A stretch of DNA of 64,000 nucleotides from Psoroptes ovis. Lineage: Eukaryota > Arthropoda > Arachnida > Sarcoptiformes > Psoroptidae. Within the stretch, counting starts at the first letter, position 1; every line of letters starts with the position of its first letter. The stretch covers positions 124,001-188,000 of the forward strand of contig PQWQ01000015.1 of assembly GCA_002943765.1 (NCBI GenBank). The letters are read 5' to 3'. Of the stretch, positions 1-12,952 are shown in pieces. A program made the position numbers and the translations under genes. A model generated the notes under the pieces. That model did not search any database. It was not told the origin of the DNA and saw only the letters and a list, made by a program, of their open reading frames with translations.

Positions 1-213
1 TTCAAAGCAAACCATAATCAATGAATCAATGTGTTCTAAAGATTTATACTTTTTTCACATTGTTAAGATTGGAGAATCTTGTATTTTTTTTTTTTTTTTT
101 TTTTGAATAAGATTCTCTTCAAAAATAAAATGAAAAAAAAGTAAAACAACAATCTAACAATTGTGACAAATAAACAAATGAATCAAATAAATAAAATTTC
201 ATAATAATAAATA
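1..213. other. AT-rich flank with poly-T tract
   Basis: No gene is seen. A run of about 21 T lies at 84-104. It is flanked by short complementary arms (AGAATCTT just before it, AAGATTCT just after it), so the tract could sit in the loop of a weak hairpin. The rest is simple AT-rich sequence. Confidence 0.6.
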
Positions 214-298
214 TATTAGGTTGTCCGGAAAGTTCTTGCCGGTTCTATCGTAGAAAATCAACGGAAAAATCGGCAAGAACTTTTCGGACAATCTAATA
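214..298. mobile_element. Mariner-type MITE, 81 bp with TA target duplication
   Basis: The element runs from 216 to 296 and is bounded on both sides by the dinucleotide TA (214-215 and 297-298), the target duplication of Tc1/mariner transposons. Its ends are inverted repeats: it begins TTAGGTTGTCC and ends GGACAATCTAA. The outer 26 bases of each end match at 24 positions. Only about 29 bp separate the arms, so there is no room for a transposase: this is a non-autonomous hairpin MITE. The TTAGGTTGTCC start resembles mariner-clade terminal repeats. The small number of arm mismatches suggests a fairly recent insertion, but age cannot be judged from one copy. Confidence 0.8.
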
Positions 299-2457
299 AT
301 AAAAAAATGGAGAATAACGAAAACAACGAAAAATAGCGACAACAACAAAATAAAAGAATGAAATTGATGTTTGAAAATCAACGAAGCAAACACTATCGAA
401 TCAAATGAATATAAAAATGATTATTATTATTATTATTATTGAAGAATATTTTATCCATACCAAAATAAAAAAAAATCTTATAACAAGAATGCAACCATAC
501 AAAACATAACAAACATTCATTCATAACAACAACAAAGAAGAAGACTGATTGAAGTGAATCAATTGAATTTTTTTCCTTTTTTGTTCTTCGGTTTAACTGA
601 CAAAACTTTTATTATTATTTAATATTTAGTAGTTATTGTGTGTGTAGTGTTCGAACGATCGATACACCAATTTGAGTGTAGGATGATTTTGACAAATATC
701 AAAATAAGAATAGAGTTAAGGAATAGAGTGAAGAAAAATATTATTCAAATATTTGTGAATCAAAGCGGATACAGTCTTGTTTGTACGGATATATATATTT
801 CTTCAAAAATTTTCATATATATAAATGTGTCAAAATCAAAGCCGTTGCGAAATATTGAATTCATTTGAAATGAAAGAAATAAATTCAATGATTCGTTATT
901 TATTTATTTATTTGAATTAAAATTCCATTCATTTTTTTTAAAAAAAAGATTAATCATAAACAAACGAATGAACCAAAGAAAAAGAAAAACTAAATCAGAT
1001 TTATAATTTCTCATTCAAAAATAATAATAATAATAATCTCAAATATTATTGACTATATCAATATTTGAATATTGTATAAATGTTGTATTGATAAGCATTG
1101 ATTCAATGATATCAATGTGAAAAAATTTCATCCTTTTATCACTGATCAATATTTAATGAAGCCTTCTATTTGATTGAATTGAATTTGTCAGAGCTCCGAA
1201 TCATATTTGAACATTATGCAATCGGAGACGTATCAGAACGTTGACAGATTTGAGGACTTGGAAAAACAGAAATCAAACGCATTTATATACGTCATTGTCA
1301 GCTTTGAAATATGAAAAAAAATTCAGAGATGAATGATCGAATGAATGAATGAAAAATTAATATAAAATAAATAAATAAGCGAAAATATATTAAGCTGATT
1401 TTCATCAAATATCATTTTGCATTAAAAACGATCATCATCATCGTATATTTCGTGTGTGTGTGTGTGTGTGTGTGTGTTTAGTTTAGATAATAATCAACGA
1501 TATGATTATTTTTTTTTTGTATTTCAAAGAGATCACAAACTGTGGAAACAAAATCGAAAATCTGTTTTCAATTTGATGATATTTATTCTCGAAATTCAAT
1601 TCAAACTCAATCTATATGCACACACAAATACAAAATGAATGAATGAAAATTTGTCAAAAAAAAAAAAAAAAAATTGAGAAATGGAATCAACCAAATTTCA
1701 GAATTTCTAAAAATTCAGTGTTTTCAAATATCAAATCAAATCAAGAAACCCAAAAAAAAATCATTGAAAAATCATTGATCGATATTTTTATTTTCCAATT
1801 TGTTTTCTCTTCAGTGTTTCGAAGGGTTTTCTTCTCAGGATGATATGTATGTATGCTAACCATAAAAAGAAAATAAAAAAACAACATCAGAATATTTCGA
1901 CAATAAACCAGAAATACTTATAATATCAATAATAATAATGATAATAATAATAAAGGAATACATGATGTTTTGGTTGTTGGAATTTGAATTTGAAATTCTA
2001 GCTCGAAATAGATTCAAAATTTTCATAAATAATTCATTTATTTTTATTTTTCTTTGAATATTTTTTGTTCATTTATAATCAAAAAAAAAAAAATTTGTTT
2101 TTTTTCTATAGGAGAAACAACGAACATGTATTTGAATGTATTATTGAGATTAAGGGCGATATACATGACTTGTAGTTGTTGTAGTTTTAGACATTGTAAT
2201 TGATTGATAAATTATTTGTGTTATTAAATTATTTTCAATTAATAAGATTGAATGAATTAAATTGAATCAATTTAATTCAATTTTGTGGTAGAATTTTTTT
2301 TGACCATTGAACCATTAATGAGTATGTTTGTGGTGTTGAAATAGAGAAATAAAAATAAAATCATATGTTTTGTGGCAAAGCAGTGAAAATCACACATGTG
2401 TCAAATAAGTTTTGCATTTTCGAAAAAAATTTAATTTGTTTGGATTTTATCATCAAA
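299..2457. other. Intergenic, no gene seen
   Basis: AT-rich sequence with an ATT repeat near 420-440, a GT microsatellite at about 1452-1477 and several poly-A and poly-T runs. Short open frames here have low-complexity translations and no splice or domain support. The last 100 bp are probably the 5' leader or promoter of the next gene, but no clear TATA box was seen. Confidence 0.5.
1452..1477. repeat. GT microsatellite
   Basis: About 13 uninterrupted GT units. Similar CA/GT tracts recur through the window, for example near 6165-6186, 30706-30720, 33370-33387, 41133-41150, 42497-42516, 45887-45904 and 47071-47092. Confidence 0.9.
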
Positions 2458-4630
2458 ATGAAGCTTCGTTCAGGCTCAAATACCGGTCCAGCATCATCAT
2501 CATCATCATTATCAATAGCCTCATCATCTAAAAATCGTGTCAAAAAACCTGTGAATGCATCGAAAAAATCCGAAAATCAATCAACATCGGTAAATATCGA
2601 TGAAATGGATGTGCCAATATTTAAAATAGTATCTTCGATACGAACAACAAAGAAAAAAGGGAGAAAGAATACTAATTCAAAGACAACAACTGTTGTTGAT
2701 GAAGAAACATCAAATCCTGCTATACAAAAAATGAAGAAGAATTTAGATAAAGATAATAAAAGTTATGAAAATTTTAAAATTTTTGAGAAAAAATTGGCAG
2801 CATTTGAAAATTTCAAATTTCAACCATTAAATCAAGAAATTTTTGCTGATGTTTCGAGTGAAATCGATAGCAATCATAATAAAAACGATAATTGCTCGAA
2901 TCATAATATTAATTCATCCGAAACAATTGATTATGATCGATATTTATTTCATCAATTACATTCGGATAGAATTGCAAAATGTCTAAATGATCTCGATTTG
3001 AAATTATCATCTAAAAATTTTTCCTTTGAAAATATTAAGCGAAATCGTTCATATAATAATGATGATAATGATCCATTTGGTATTATTGAATTAATTCAAA
3101 ATGAAATGAATTCATGTAATAATTCATTAATAGAGAATATACATAATTATTTAAATAAATTCAATCAATTGTTGGAATTATTCATCGAACAATCACAAAT
3201 TGATCATGTTTATGTGAATGTAAACAATATGCATGCGTTCATCAATGACCACAACATATTGAAACGATATTTGATGCTATTTTTAAATGAATTATTCGAT
3301 AAAAATATTGATGATGATACTAATTTGGCATTGATACCATTTATTTATATATTATTTGTACAAAAAATAGCTATACATAATTTAAACTGCAGTACATCAA
3401 TCGATTTATTATCAAACGAATTAATCGATGATAATTCAATACCCGATCATTTTATGTTGCCATTATTACAATCAAAATCGAATACAATAATGGATCAATC
3501 AAAAACATTGGCCATATTGATTATTGGAATAAATGAATTGTTCAATATTTTAGATAATAATAATAATGATAACAATAATAATAATATTGAGAAATTTGCA
3601 CAAATTTTAGAAATAATCTTAAAATGCCAATATAAATGTATGGATTTAAGGGATCAACAACAAGAACAACAGCAAAATCGATTTGATAATATCCCTCAAC
3701 AACCCTCAACAATCGATGTTGATGATGATGATGATATTATTGTTGATGAAGAAAAATTGATTGAATTGTTATTATGTCAATTATATTGTCTATTATCAAT
3801 CAAGACATCATATAGATTAATATTGAAATATAATAATAATATCGATTATAATATTGATAATCATACATGTCTATTGTCTATTGATAGATTATTTTCTAAA
3901 CTATTCAGAAATATTTTTGATTATGATTTAAATAATGATATAATCAAAAATTTCTATCATTTTATATATCGTTTGCATTCAAATAATGAATGCAGTATTT
4001 TGAATAGATTCATTGATAAATATGGTAATGAAAAAATGGCTAAATTTTATAAAATTGTCACAACAATTGATACATTATCACAATTAATGTATTTATTACC
4101 AAATACCCGATTTAAATCTAATGATGATGACAGTTATAATAATCATTTACATTTATTTTGGTTATTATTCACATTGATTAAAATTAATAATGCCGAAAAT
4201 GATAAAAAGAAAATATTAGCATCATTTGAAAATAAAGATATGAAAAGAATACGTAACAATTACAATGAAGCAATAAAACCAATGATAGATATTGTTTGGT
4301 GTGAATTACCGAAAGGTTCTATGAAATATTTAGCAAATTTCATTTTGACATATACACAAAATTTTGGTATCGATAAGGTAACGATTTAAAATATTTCAAA
4401 TGTTTTAAATGAGAAAATATAATTTAAATTTATGAATTTTTTTTTCGAACATTAGTTTTCAATTGATCTAAGCAAAAGCATGATACAAATACCGAATATG
4501 GACAGAGAAGTAAGTCTTTTCTTATTTTCATGTATGAGACATTTTCAACCGATCCATTTTCAATGTTTTTTTCTTCCAGTTTCAAATGGTATTACATCCT
4601 TTGATTTCGATCGAATACGCAAAATGTTAA
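2458..4630 (+). CDS. Unrecognised Asn/Asp-rich protein, three exons
   Basis: I do not recognise this gene. Coding exons are 2458-4377, 4456-4509 and 4580-4630, joined by 78-bp and 70-bp GT-AG introns that both keep frame in phase 0. The product is about 674 aa. I chose the ATG at 2458 (context ATCAAAATGAAG) over an in-frame ATG at 2365 because the intervening sequence looks like leader. The first 90 residues are basic and Ser/Lys-rich (starting MKLRSGSNTG), like a nuclear or chromatin protein tail. The rest is predicted mostly helical and Leu/Ile-rich, with Asn/Asp runs near residues 365-380 and 420-435, as in a helical-repeat scaffold. The C-terminal part contains a less degenerate stretch (IVWCELPKGSMKYLANFIL). 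No catalytic motif is visible. An Smc5/6-loader (SLF2/FAM178-like) relationship crossed my mind but I cannot support it. The gene model is fairly sure; the function is unknown. Confidence 0.75.
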
Positions 4631-7600
4631 AAGCATATATAGCAGCATAGCATGGATGATCTCTGATCTTGGTCTTCACTGGATCTCTCTCACATGTTTT
4701 TTTATTCATTCGTTCATAACATGAATTCATTCTATTATGGAGCCTTCAAAACATTACATCTGAATACTTTACACAAAATAAAAATAAGAAATAATGACAA
4801 ATTTCAAATTAAAAAAATGAAATTTCAATTAGCTTCATCTTTTCGTAAATCTTAATTTGTTTTAAATTTTCAAAAATTTTCAAAAAATTTTAAAAATCAA
4901 ATTGTCAATATTTATTTATTTATTAACAAAATGGATTCTTTTTTCAAAGAAATAATTCACTGCTTGGTTGCTGCTGACCATTCTTGGAAAAAAAGAAAAA
5001 TACTGAAATACAAATGAAACACACGAAGGCTGAGTAAAAACATCTTTTGTTTTGCCAAGCACACACACACATACACACGCAAATAATAATAAATATACAA
5101 AAGAATAATAATGACAAGTCAATTTTCAATTATTATTTCTAATTTCAAAGTACTAAAACTGAATAAAATGAATGGAAAACTTGCAAGGATTCTTGCTGTT
5201 GTTGTTCGCTGTTCGTTGTTATTGTTTGTTTGTTGCTTTCAATTTATTTTCAATTCATATATTTTTTAAATTGAATTAAATTATCAAGTTTTGAAACAAA
5301 CAAACGAACAAAAACATCAAATAAACAATGTACAATTAGGGGAAAACAAAACAAGAATACAAAACTGTCAAAGACGTGAAAATACGTTCATTTCTAATTA
5401 AATTTTCAATTGCGATTCAATGTATTAATGCGTTCTGTCGCTAATCTAATACAATTTCAATTTTTGTGATCAAAGCTTTAATTTTTGATTGAAATTTTTC
5501 AACCAGTGACAGTTTCAACATGTACATTTGTTTGATGAAAATTCATTATGATATTTTCTTTTTTAAATAAGAAAGTTTTTTCAGGAAATTTCGCTTTTAA
5601 AGGAAAATAGAATGTAGTTTATTTCGATATCTGAAAATATTACGGTCATTGTCTGTTTGGAAAGGTAATAATAGTGAAATGGTAAAGATAATAATGATGA
5701 TAATATCATTAATTAGAATCATTGAAAGGAATGATTGAACAAAATTTTCTGGAACAAAATTACTTTTAATTCAATTCCGAATAAACGAAGGATTTTTCGA
5801 TTTTTGATTTGATTTGTTTTGATTTTACATTAAAATTTCATTGGATGAAATTGATGAAAAATCAATGTACCAAAACTCAAAATCAAAAAAAAATTCAATC
5901 AAAAGAAGAAACATTACGAAATATTTTTTCTTTGGATAATTGAATTTCATTTGGGCTCTAACTTATTTGAAATTTAACTAGAAATTCATTAACTCATATC
6001 AGGTAAAATGGGTAAATCTGTAAGTAATTTTATCAAATCATTTCATAAGATCATTGCCTCAAGAATTGATTGAAATCGTTGAAAACAAAGATAATTTCAT
6101 TTACATTCAATTTGGAGCTACAAATCAATTGTCAATTCAATCAAATACATAGAAATATATCCAAACACACACACACACACACACACTGCGAATCAATTAC
6201 ATTTAATGATTTTTCATTTTACATAATTTCAAATCATTTCAATCGATTTTTTTCTCCTACATTTCTCCTTTCAATATTATTGAAATAAATGGGAATCATT
6301 TTACATTAATAATAACAATCAAAATAGTCAAAATAATAATAATAATAATGCACACAAATTACAAGTAAACAAACAATTTGTAATCAATACATTCATTTTG
6401 TTTATAAAATATCAACGATATATATTAAACACACATATTTAATGATAATGTTATACTATCGTTAGTTGTATTTGGGGTGCTGAATATGGAAGAAAAAAAA
6501 TATGTTACATACATACAAACACAGATATTTGGAAAAAAGAAATTTATTCTTTGAAAATTTCAATGAAAATTTTTTTTTTCTTTGATTCTTATATTGATTC
6601 TGTATTATATTGATTTCTTATATTTTTCATTAAAACATACATTATATTTGTTGTTCCATAGAAGGAATCAACGAATTGAATGAATGAAACAAGCAAAATA
6701 TTATTTGATATTGTCACGAATTCAGCACCAATATGATTCGCTCTCTGTCTTTCTCCCAAGAAAAACGTGTATAAAATATAATAATCAATAAATTTTTGCT
6801 TTTTTATTTCAATTCATTGTTGGATATCATTTGAAAATGATCATAATAATAATAATAATAATAATAACGATGATAATAATAATGGAAATAATAATAGAAA
6901 TAATCATTTGAAATGTTTTTGAAATGAAATGAACAAAGAAAAAAACTGATGAAATTTGATCATAATATCTTTATATATATTAATAAATGTGTTTGTGTTG
7001 GTGTGTATTTGTCATTCATGATTCATTTATATTTTTGAAAAAATTTACAGCAAAAAAAAAAAAAATCAGATAAATTCAATTGAAAATGGTTTTGGAATTT
7101 TTCTTTTTTGAATATGAATTCAATAAAATTCAATCAATCAATCAATCAATGTTTTGTTTTTCTGGGAAAAAAACATTTGCATTCAACAATACAATGTGAA
7201 AAAAGGATAAAAAAAGGAAAAATTGAATAAAGGAATATTCATTCATCCTCATTCTTTGTCTTGACTTTTGAATAATAAAGAATTAAGAATAAAGATGATA
7301 TAATAAAGGAAAGAATAATAATATTCAATGAGAATTGATTTTTTTTACTCCTTAATATCAATGATTCAATGAGATTCAAAAAGAGATTCATGATTCATTC
7401 ATTCATATTTTCTTGGTGAAATCCATGAATCTCCATCTTTGAAATTGTTTTATTGATTCGAATCCATAATGTTTCAAGGAAGAAAAAAAACATTTTCACA
7501 AATAGAAATATTTCGTGTTTTGAATGTTTAAAATCATAAGGAAAAAAATATAGAAATAAATATATTTTGATCGTTATAATGATGATGATGATGATGATGA

Positions 7601-10600
7601 TTGTAAAATGTAAAATACATTAATGGTTCCCAAACAGAGAAACGAAACAAACAAACAAACAACCATTGGTTTCAAAAAAAAATTGTCATTTGATATGATG
7701 ATGATGATACAAATTTCAATTTAAAGGTCCATCATCATCATCATCATCAACGACGACAACGTTTTTTGAAAATGTTTTCAGTGCTTCACATTCGGGAATT
7801 TCAAAGCGTTTTCGTATTTTTCAAAGCATTTTTGGTACGTTTTGTTCAATTTTAAATTCAAAAGAAAGCAAGAGAAAAAAGTAAAATTACTTACTTAACG
7901 ACCTTATAGTTGATGATGATCATCTTGGTGATATATTTTTTCATATGTTTGAGGAAGCAAAAGCAAAGCAAAACGGCGACACTGAAATGACATTTCATTC
8001 AAATCATCACCCACATCACCCACTATTAGAATCACTGTTTGTATCATCGAAAGTCTTCAAAAAACTTTTGAATAAATGAAAAGATGAATGAATGTATTCA
8101 CAAAAACAACATTAAATCATTGAATTATTATTACAGACTATAGTCTTATAAAAAATAAATATAAATGAATAAATGACAGAAAAAAAATTTGTTTAAAACA
8201 GTAGTTGATGTTTTTCACTTGAAAATTCATATTTTTTTTGCATTTTGATGAAATTATGTCATCAAAGATATAAATAAATGACAAAAATCATCATTGAAAT
8301 CGTTTGAAATGAATGTATTTATATGAAATATCATAGATTTGATACAAAACCAAAAACACATATTAAACATTCAAACACACATTCAAATACACAAATATAT
8401 CACACACATATGACACATATAAATAACACACATATAAATGCATTCAAATACATGTTCAAATTCAAATGTGACAAATAGTGGTGAAATCTTTTGACCATTT
8501 CACTCTTTGATCATCATTATTATTATTAGTATTGTCTTCGATTTTCGTTTCTGGCGTTCTATTCAATTTCATCGAAATTAAAACAAAAAAAAACAGCCCA
8601 AATGAAATAAAAGTTTCAATCGATGTTGTTGTTGTTAGTGTTTTTGGCCAATTATCGATTATTGTCATTATTATTATTATCATTATTTGACACTGAATAT
8701 TGACAATAATTTTCGCCTCAATTCGGCTCTAAAATTGAAATAATATTTGTTCTATGGACAACGAAAAAGGTCCAAGAATTAAAGGAAAAGTGAAGCAGAA
8801 ATTGTTCAAATTTTGGCCAAGAAAAAAAATCAAATGGCAAAAAATAAAATAATTCTGGACACGTACCTTGTTTATTTGTTTGATTATTATCGTTGTTATT
8901 ATTTGTGTATTGTATTATCATTGTCATTGTTATTGTTATTAATAATATCGTTAATCATATTTATATGACAAAATATGAATTGAATCGAAAATTTTTCAAA
9001 GGTTTTCCTTCTACTTTGAAAAAGGCTTAAATTGAAACTTTATTTCTTCTATTGTTGCTGCTATTGTTTTACTATTTCATACAAAACAATGGCCATTTGT
9101 CATTATTGTAGCTATCTTTACAGCCTCATCATTAAAATATCACTGAAATTCATCGAAAATTTCGACGATTCAAAGTTTTGTAAACTTGAAACTTTTTTTT
9201 GTTTTAAATTGTCGAAATTCATTGTCAGAAGTCAAAATGTACAGGCTTTAATCATCATCATCATCATTCGATCTATCATCATTGATTATTATCATTCATT
9301 TGTTCACATGAACCAAAATTAATTAATCTTGAGATAAATTGAAATTAATCTCATGTTCATAGATCATGGATTATTGTTTTTGGTGTGTCTTGATCATGTT
9401 GACAATCTATCAAACTTTTAATTTATTTCATTGTTGGAGATGTTTCGGCTGATATTTGGCAGCAGCTTTGTCAACAAGTAATAAATAAACATTTTGATAT
9501 AAATAATTTCATGGAATAAATTTTCTTCAATTTCAATCAATAGAAATCAACGAATAGGAAATCGGATTTGAAATTTTTCAAAATTTCATTATTCCATCCA
9601 TCCATTCCATTCACTATTTGTCTTTCACACTATTTCACGCTATTTCATTATTGTATTAACACACACATTGTTTTTTCAATCAAACGTTGCTTTTCGTTTT
9701 TTTTTTTTTTTTTTGAATCAAAATTCAATTCCAATGTTCCGGTAACAGGAACCAAATATACCAACATTATAGATTGGGGAAGCCATTCCATTCTTCTATT
9801 TCATTTCATTTCTAGAGGAAAAAAGCGAAGAATTCACCCCGACATAAAGTAAAAAATAAAAAATGAAAATAATTTTCAGATTTCATAAATGATAAAAATT
9901 GAAAAATAATATTGAAACAAACTGAATTTACTCGCGGAAAAGTTTTTTTTTTTAAAAAAAAGGAAAAAATTGATGATCAAATTATGAATTGAAAATGAAA
10001 ATGAAAATCTATTAATTTTCAATCATCGTTTTCGACGATGATAACTGGGTGACGATGACGACTGACGATTGACAATCGTGCTTCATAATCAAAAACGATC
10101 ATATTGCTTATGTCATTTCCATTTTTGAAGTTTCAAATGTTTCGATCAAAAATCGAAAATGATGAAAATGGAAATGAAATCGATAGATCATTGATAACGA
10201 AAGGTTTTCGCCATCATTCAGGGTTTATTTTTTTCGATAAAAAACAAATGAAATTGCAATCGAATCGATTCACGATTCTTGATTTATTCCTTCATCTTCG
10301 ATGGCAGAGATCCTCGACACTTCAAGCTAGAATTATCTTCACTTTTTTTTGGAAAAAAAAACAAACGAAAATTCAAATACATATCGATGTAAATATTGGA
10401 ATTTTCTTTTTTAGAATCATTAATTTCCAATGCATTGTTCGATGTCGTTGTCGTCGTCGGTTTTTTCTTATTTTCAAATAAACAAAAATTTATTTCATAT
10501 TTGATAAATATGAAATAAATAAGAATAAATATTTTTGATTTCACTTTTTCTTATCTCAATGGCCAATTTTCAATGGAAAAAAATAGAAAACAAAAAACAA

Positions 10601-11249
10601 AAAACAATATGAATGTGAATAAAATATGATTTGACATCATAAATGTATGAAAGTGAGAAAATTGTACATTCATTTTATATTTTATGCGATATGAATGCAC
10701 ACATAAATATATTTCGGCTAAAAATATTGACCATTTTTTTTCAAATGACAAACCAAGAATAGAAGAAATAATAAGATAATGATGATGATAACATTGGAAC
10801 CGATTTTTTCTGTTGTTTTCGGGCATCATTTTTGATTTATTATTTGAATGAAAAACAAAAATAAAACAAAAATAAAAAGCCATCGAAATGAACTTGTTCA
10901 TTTGAATGAAGAAAAATGATAAACATACGAAGAGAGGAAAAAATTGCCATTTCATCTTTTGGCCATATTTGATCACGAATAGTTCATATGCAATGAATCC
11001 AACAAATAAATCGTATTATTTTATTAGATTTTTGAATTAGAATTTTAAAAAATTCAAATTTTGAATTTCAAAATACAAAAAAATAGAACAAGTTGTCGCC
11101 ATCTGTTGTTTGAAAATCAAAACTATTTATGTTTATTTATTTTCTAATTCTCAACCTTTTAACATTTATTTAATTTGGTTTTGATTTAATGAAAAACAAA
11201 TCAATTTAATTTTAATTAATTAAAAGAAAAATTAATGAATTAATCAACG
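4631..11249. other. Long intergenic stretch, no convincing gene
   Basis: About 6.6 kb of AT-rich DNA with CA, GAT and AAT microsatellites (for example 6165-6186 and 7579-7601) and poly-A/T runs. The open frames are short and low in complexity. A few splice-like sites occur, for example after an ATG at 6008 and at 8870 on the minus strand, but no chain of in-frame exons could be built. It may hold regulatory DNA or undetected short exons. Confidence 0.45.
11095..11117 (+). repeat. Dispersed 23-bp motif, copy 1
   Basis: The motif starts GTCGCCATCTGTTGTTTGAA and continues AAT. It lies about 130 bp before the start codon of the small gene at 11250. A copy with a single difference (GCT for GCC) is at 47759-47781, and looser versions lie near 33807 and 61411. 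An exact 23-mer recurrence with one mismatch is well above chance for 64 kb, and the sequence is not simple repeat. Confidence 0.6.
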
Positions 11250-11545
11250 ATGGTAACGGAATGTGAATTGAAATGCTATGCAAAAGGTTTAGCATATTTT
11301 ACGCTTGGTATGTTTAAGATTTTCGATTTTTAAAATTTATGTTTTGATTTGATTTTGTTTTTTCTGAAGGTTTTTCGATACCATATTTAATATTATCGAA
11401 TAAAGTAAAGAAAACGAATCCAAGATTATTTAAAAAACTTTTAATCATACCAACAATAATTGCATTTCATGGTTTAACATATATACCAAAAGATTTGGAT
11501 AAATGTCGTATTGAACAACAACGACAACAGCAGCAAAGAATATAA
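11250..11545 (+). CDS. Small two-TM protein, TMEM141-like
   Basis: Two exons, 11250-11307 and 11370-11545, joined by a 62-bp GT-AG intron (phase 1), encode about 77 aa. Each exon alone is too short for routine ORF calling. There are two likely membrane segments (roughly residues 13-28 and 44-58) and a short Gln-rich tail. The pattern matches TMEM141: a Cys, then KG with aromatic and Thr residues, a G in the first helix, a basic loop, and a Tyr followed by a KC pair. The distance from KG to KC is 54 residues, the same as I recall for the human protein. Overall identity is low, so the family call is tentative while the gene itself is well supported by the splice phase. It converges on sepiapterin reductase, whose stop is only 56 bp away. 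Confidence 0.6.
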
Positions 11546-11601
11546 TATTTAATTTAGGGATTTTGATCGATTTTTTTTGAATGTTGTGTAAATTATACTG
11601 A

Positions 11602-12426
11602 TTAATTGTTATCATAATAATCGATATGTGAACCATTAATAAATTTATCTTCTGTTAAAATTTCTAATAATTTATCGGCCGATTGTTCGGGTGTAAGCGG
11701 AATGCATTCTTGAAATTGTTTTTTTAATAATGAATCATTTTGTAACGTGTGAAACATTTCTGTATCCAATGGTCCTGGTGCATATTGCAGTATACGATAT
11801 TTTCCTTTGTTTGAATCATCATCACATAATTCCATTGATAATTGTTTGAAATAAGCTTCACGTGATGCTTTACCAATACAATAATCGAGCAATCCTTTCA
11901 TCGGTTGTATGGCAGCCAATGATGAAATGTTTATGATATGACAATTGATATTTTCATTACAATTTTGTATTTTTTGCAACAGTAAACTTGTTAATTCCAT
12001 GACAGAAAAGAGATTCAAACGATAATAAGCATCTCGTTTTTTGGCATCATCCACAGTGACAGTTGTACATAACTCATTTGTATTGCCTAATGAACCGGCA
12101 TTATGTATCAATATGAAATGATCAATTGATTTCATGTTCAACTTATTAAGTTCATTGTTAATCTGTTCAATCGAAACACAATCGGCAAGATTGGCACAAA
12201 TTTTCAAAACTTTAATGTTTGAATCGATAGATTGAATTTCATTTTCGAGTGAATCAAGCTCATTACAAGTTCTAGCGATTAAAATCAAATTCAGCGAATT
12301 GTTTTCCACATTTTTGAATTGTTGGCAAAAATTTTCAGCAAATTTTTTCGCCAAAACGCGTCCAAAACCTTTACTTGCACCAGTTATTATCAAGCAACAA
12401 TTGTTTGATTTATAAAATGTTGACAT
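11602..12426 (-). CDS. Spr: Sepiapterin reductase
   Basis: A single-exon gene of 274 aa, close to the usual length of about 260. It belongs to the short-chain dehydrogenase/reductase family and catalyses the last NADPH-dependent step of tetrahydrobiopterin synthesis in the cytosol. Visible features in order: the dinucleotide-binding TGASKGFG at residues 15-22, NAGSLG, the catalytic Ser in NISSLAAIQPMKG, the YxxxK pair in YCIGKAS, and the family signature YAPGPLDTEM. The C-terminal GSHIDYYD matches the sepiapterin reductase end (GAHVDFYD in mammals) and separates it from generic SDRs. The start codon at 12426 follows an AAA context. All key residues are intact. Tetrahydrobiopterin is needed for aromatic amino acid hydroxylation, and so for cuticle tanning and monoamine synthesis. 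Confidence 0.93.
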   Translation of the reverse strand: MSTFYKSNNCCLIITGASKGFGRVLAKKFAENFCQQFKNVENNSLNLILIARTCNELDSLENEIQSIDSNIKVLKICANLADCVSIEQINNELNKLNMKSIDHFILIHNAGSLGNTNELCTTVTVDDAKKRDAYYRLNLFSVMELTSLLLQKIQNCNENINCHIINISSLAAIQPMKGLLDYCIGKASREAYFKQLSMELCDDDSNKGKYRILQYAPGPLDTEMFHTLQNDSLLKKQFQECIPLTPEQSADKLLEILTEDKFINGSHIDYYDNN

Positions 12427-12936
12427 TTTGAAGCCAAAACAAAAAAATCAAAACATTTGCCTGAACGGGCTAAATGTACACAAATTCTTTCATTTCTGTT
12501 TCTACCTGATATGACCAGCCAAAAAAATTCAAAAATAGTGCGCTAAATTTGAAAATTTTTAAAATTTTCCATTCTTAAAAAAAAACTTTATGAATTATTT
12601 CATTTATTTCCGTTTGAAAATTGATAATATCTTCAATTTTTCAGATTTTTATCTCTCATTTATTTTCTTTAAATAATAAGATATGATAAGATATTGAAAA
12701 AAATGATGAATGGATTTTCCATTTTTCTATTCCAATATCATCATTGCAAAATCATACGATACTGCAATTAACAAAAATCAAAGAAAAAAAATCAGTAGTT
12801 AATGGCATGATCTGTGTTGTATAAATAAATTAATCAATCAATCCATTCATTCGATAGAAATCAATAGAAAATTTATCCACAATTTACGGTTTCTGTTATG
12901 ATTATGATCAAATAACCAGATTTACGATACACTCAA

Positions 12937-12952
12937 ACCTTTGATCAAAGGT
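12937..12952. promoter_or_regulatory. Palindromic TCF/LEF-like site
   Basis: ACCTTTGATCAAAGGT is a perfect 16-bp palindrome made of two back-to-back copies of CTTTGATC, the core recognised by TCF/LEF (pangolin) proteins. It is extended by further complementary bases (ACTCAAACC before, AAGGTTTGAAGT after). Its role is inferred from the motif only. Confidence 0.35.

Noticed and set aside
6008..6024. ATGGGTAAATCT followed by GTAAGT, like a tiny first exon
   Set aside because: No in-phase downstream exon was found in the next 5 kb, and chance donors are common in AT-rich DNA.
8462..8927. Two adjacent minus-strand open frames with a possible donor (8870) and acceptor (8693), the second with a hydrophobic stretch
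   Set aside because: Phases do not agree: splicing leads to a stop within about 13 codons, and the sequence is AAT/CAA-rich. Not enough for a gene call.
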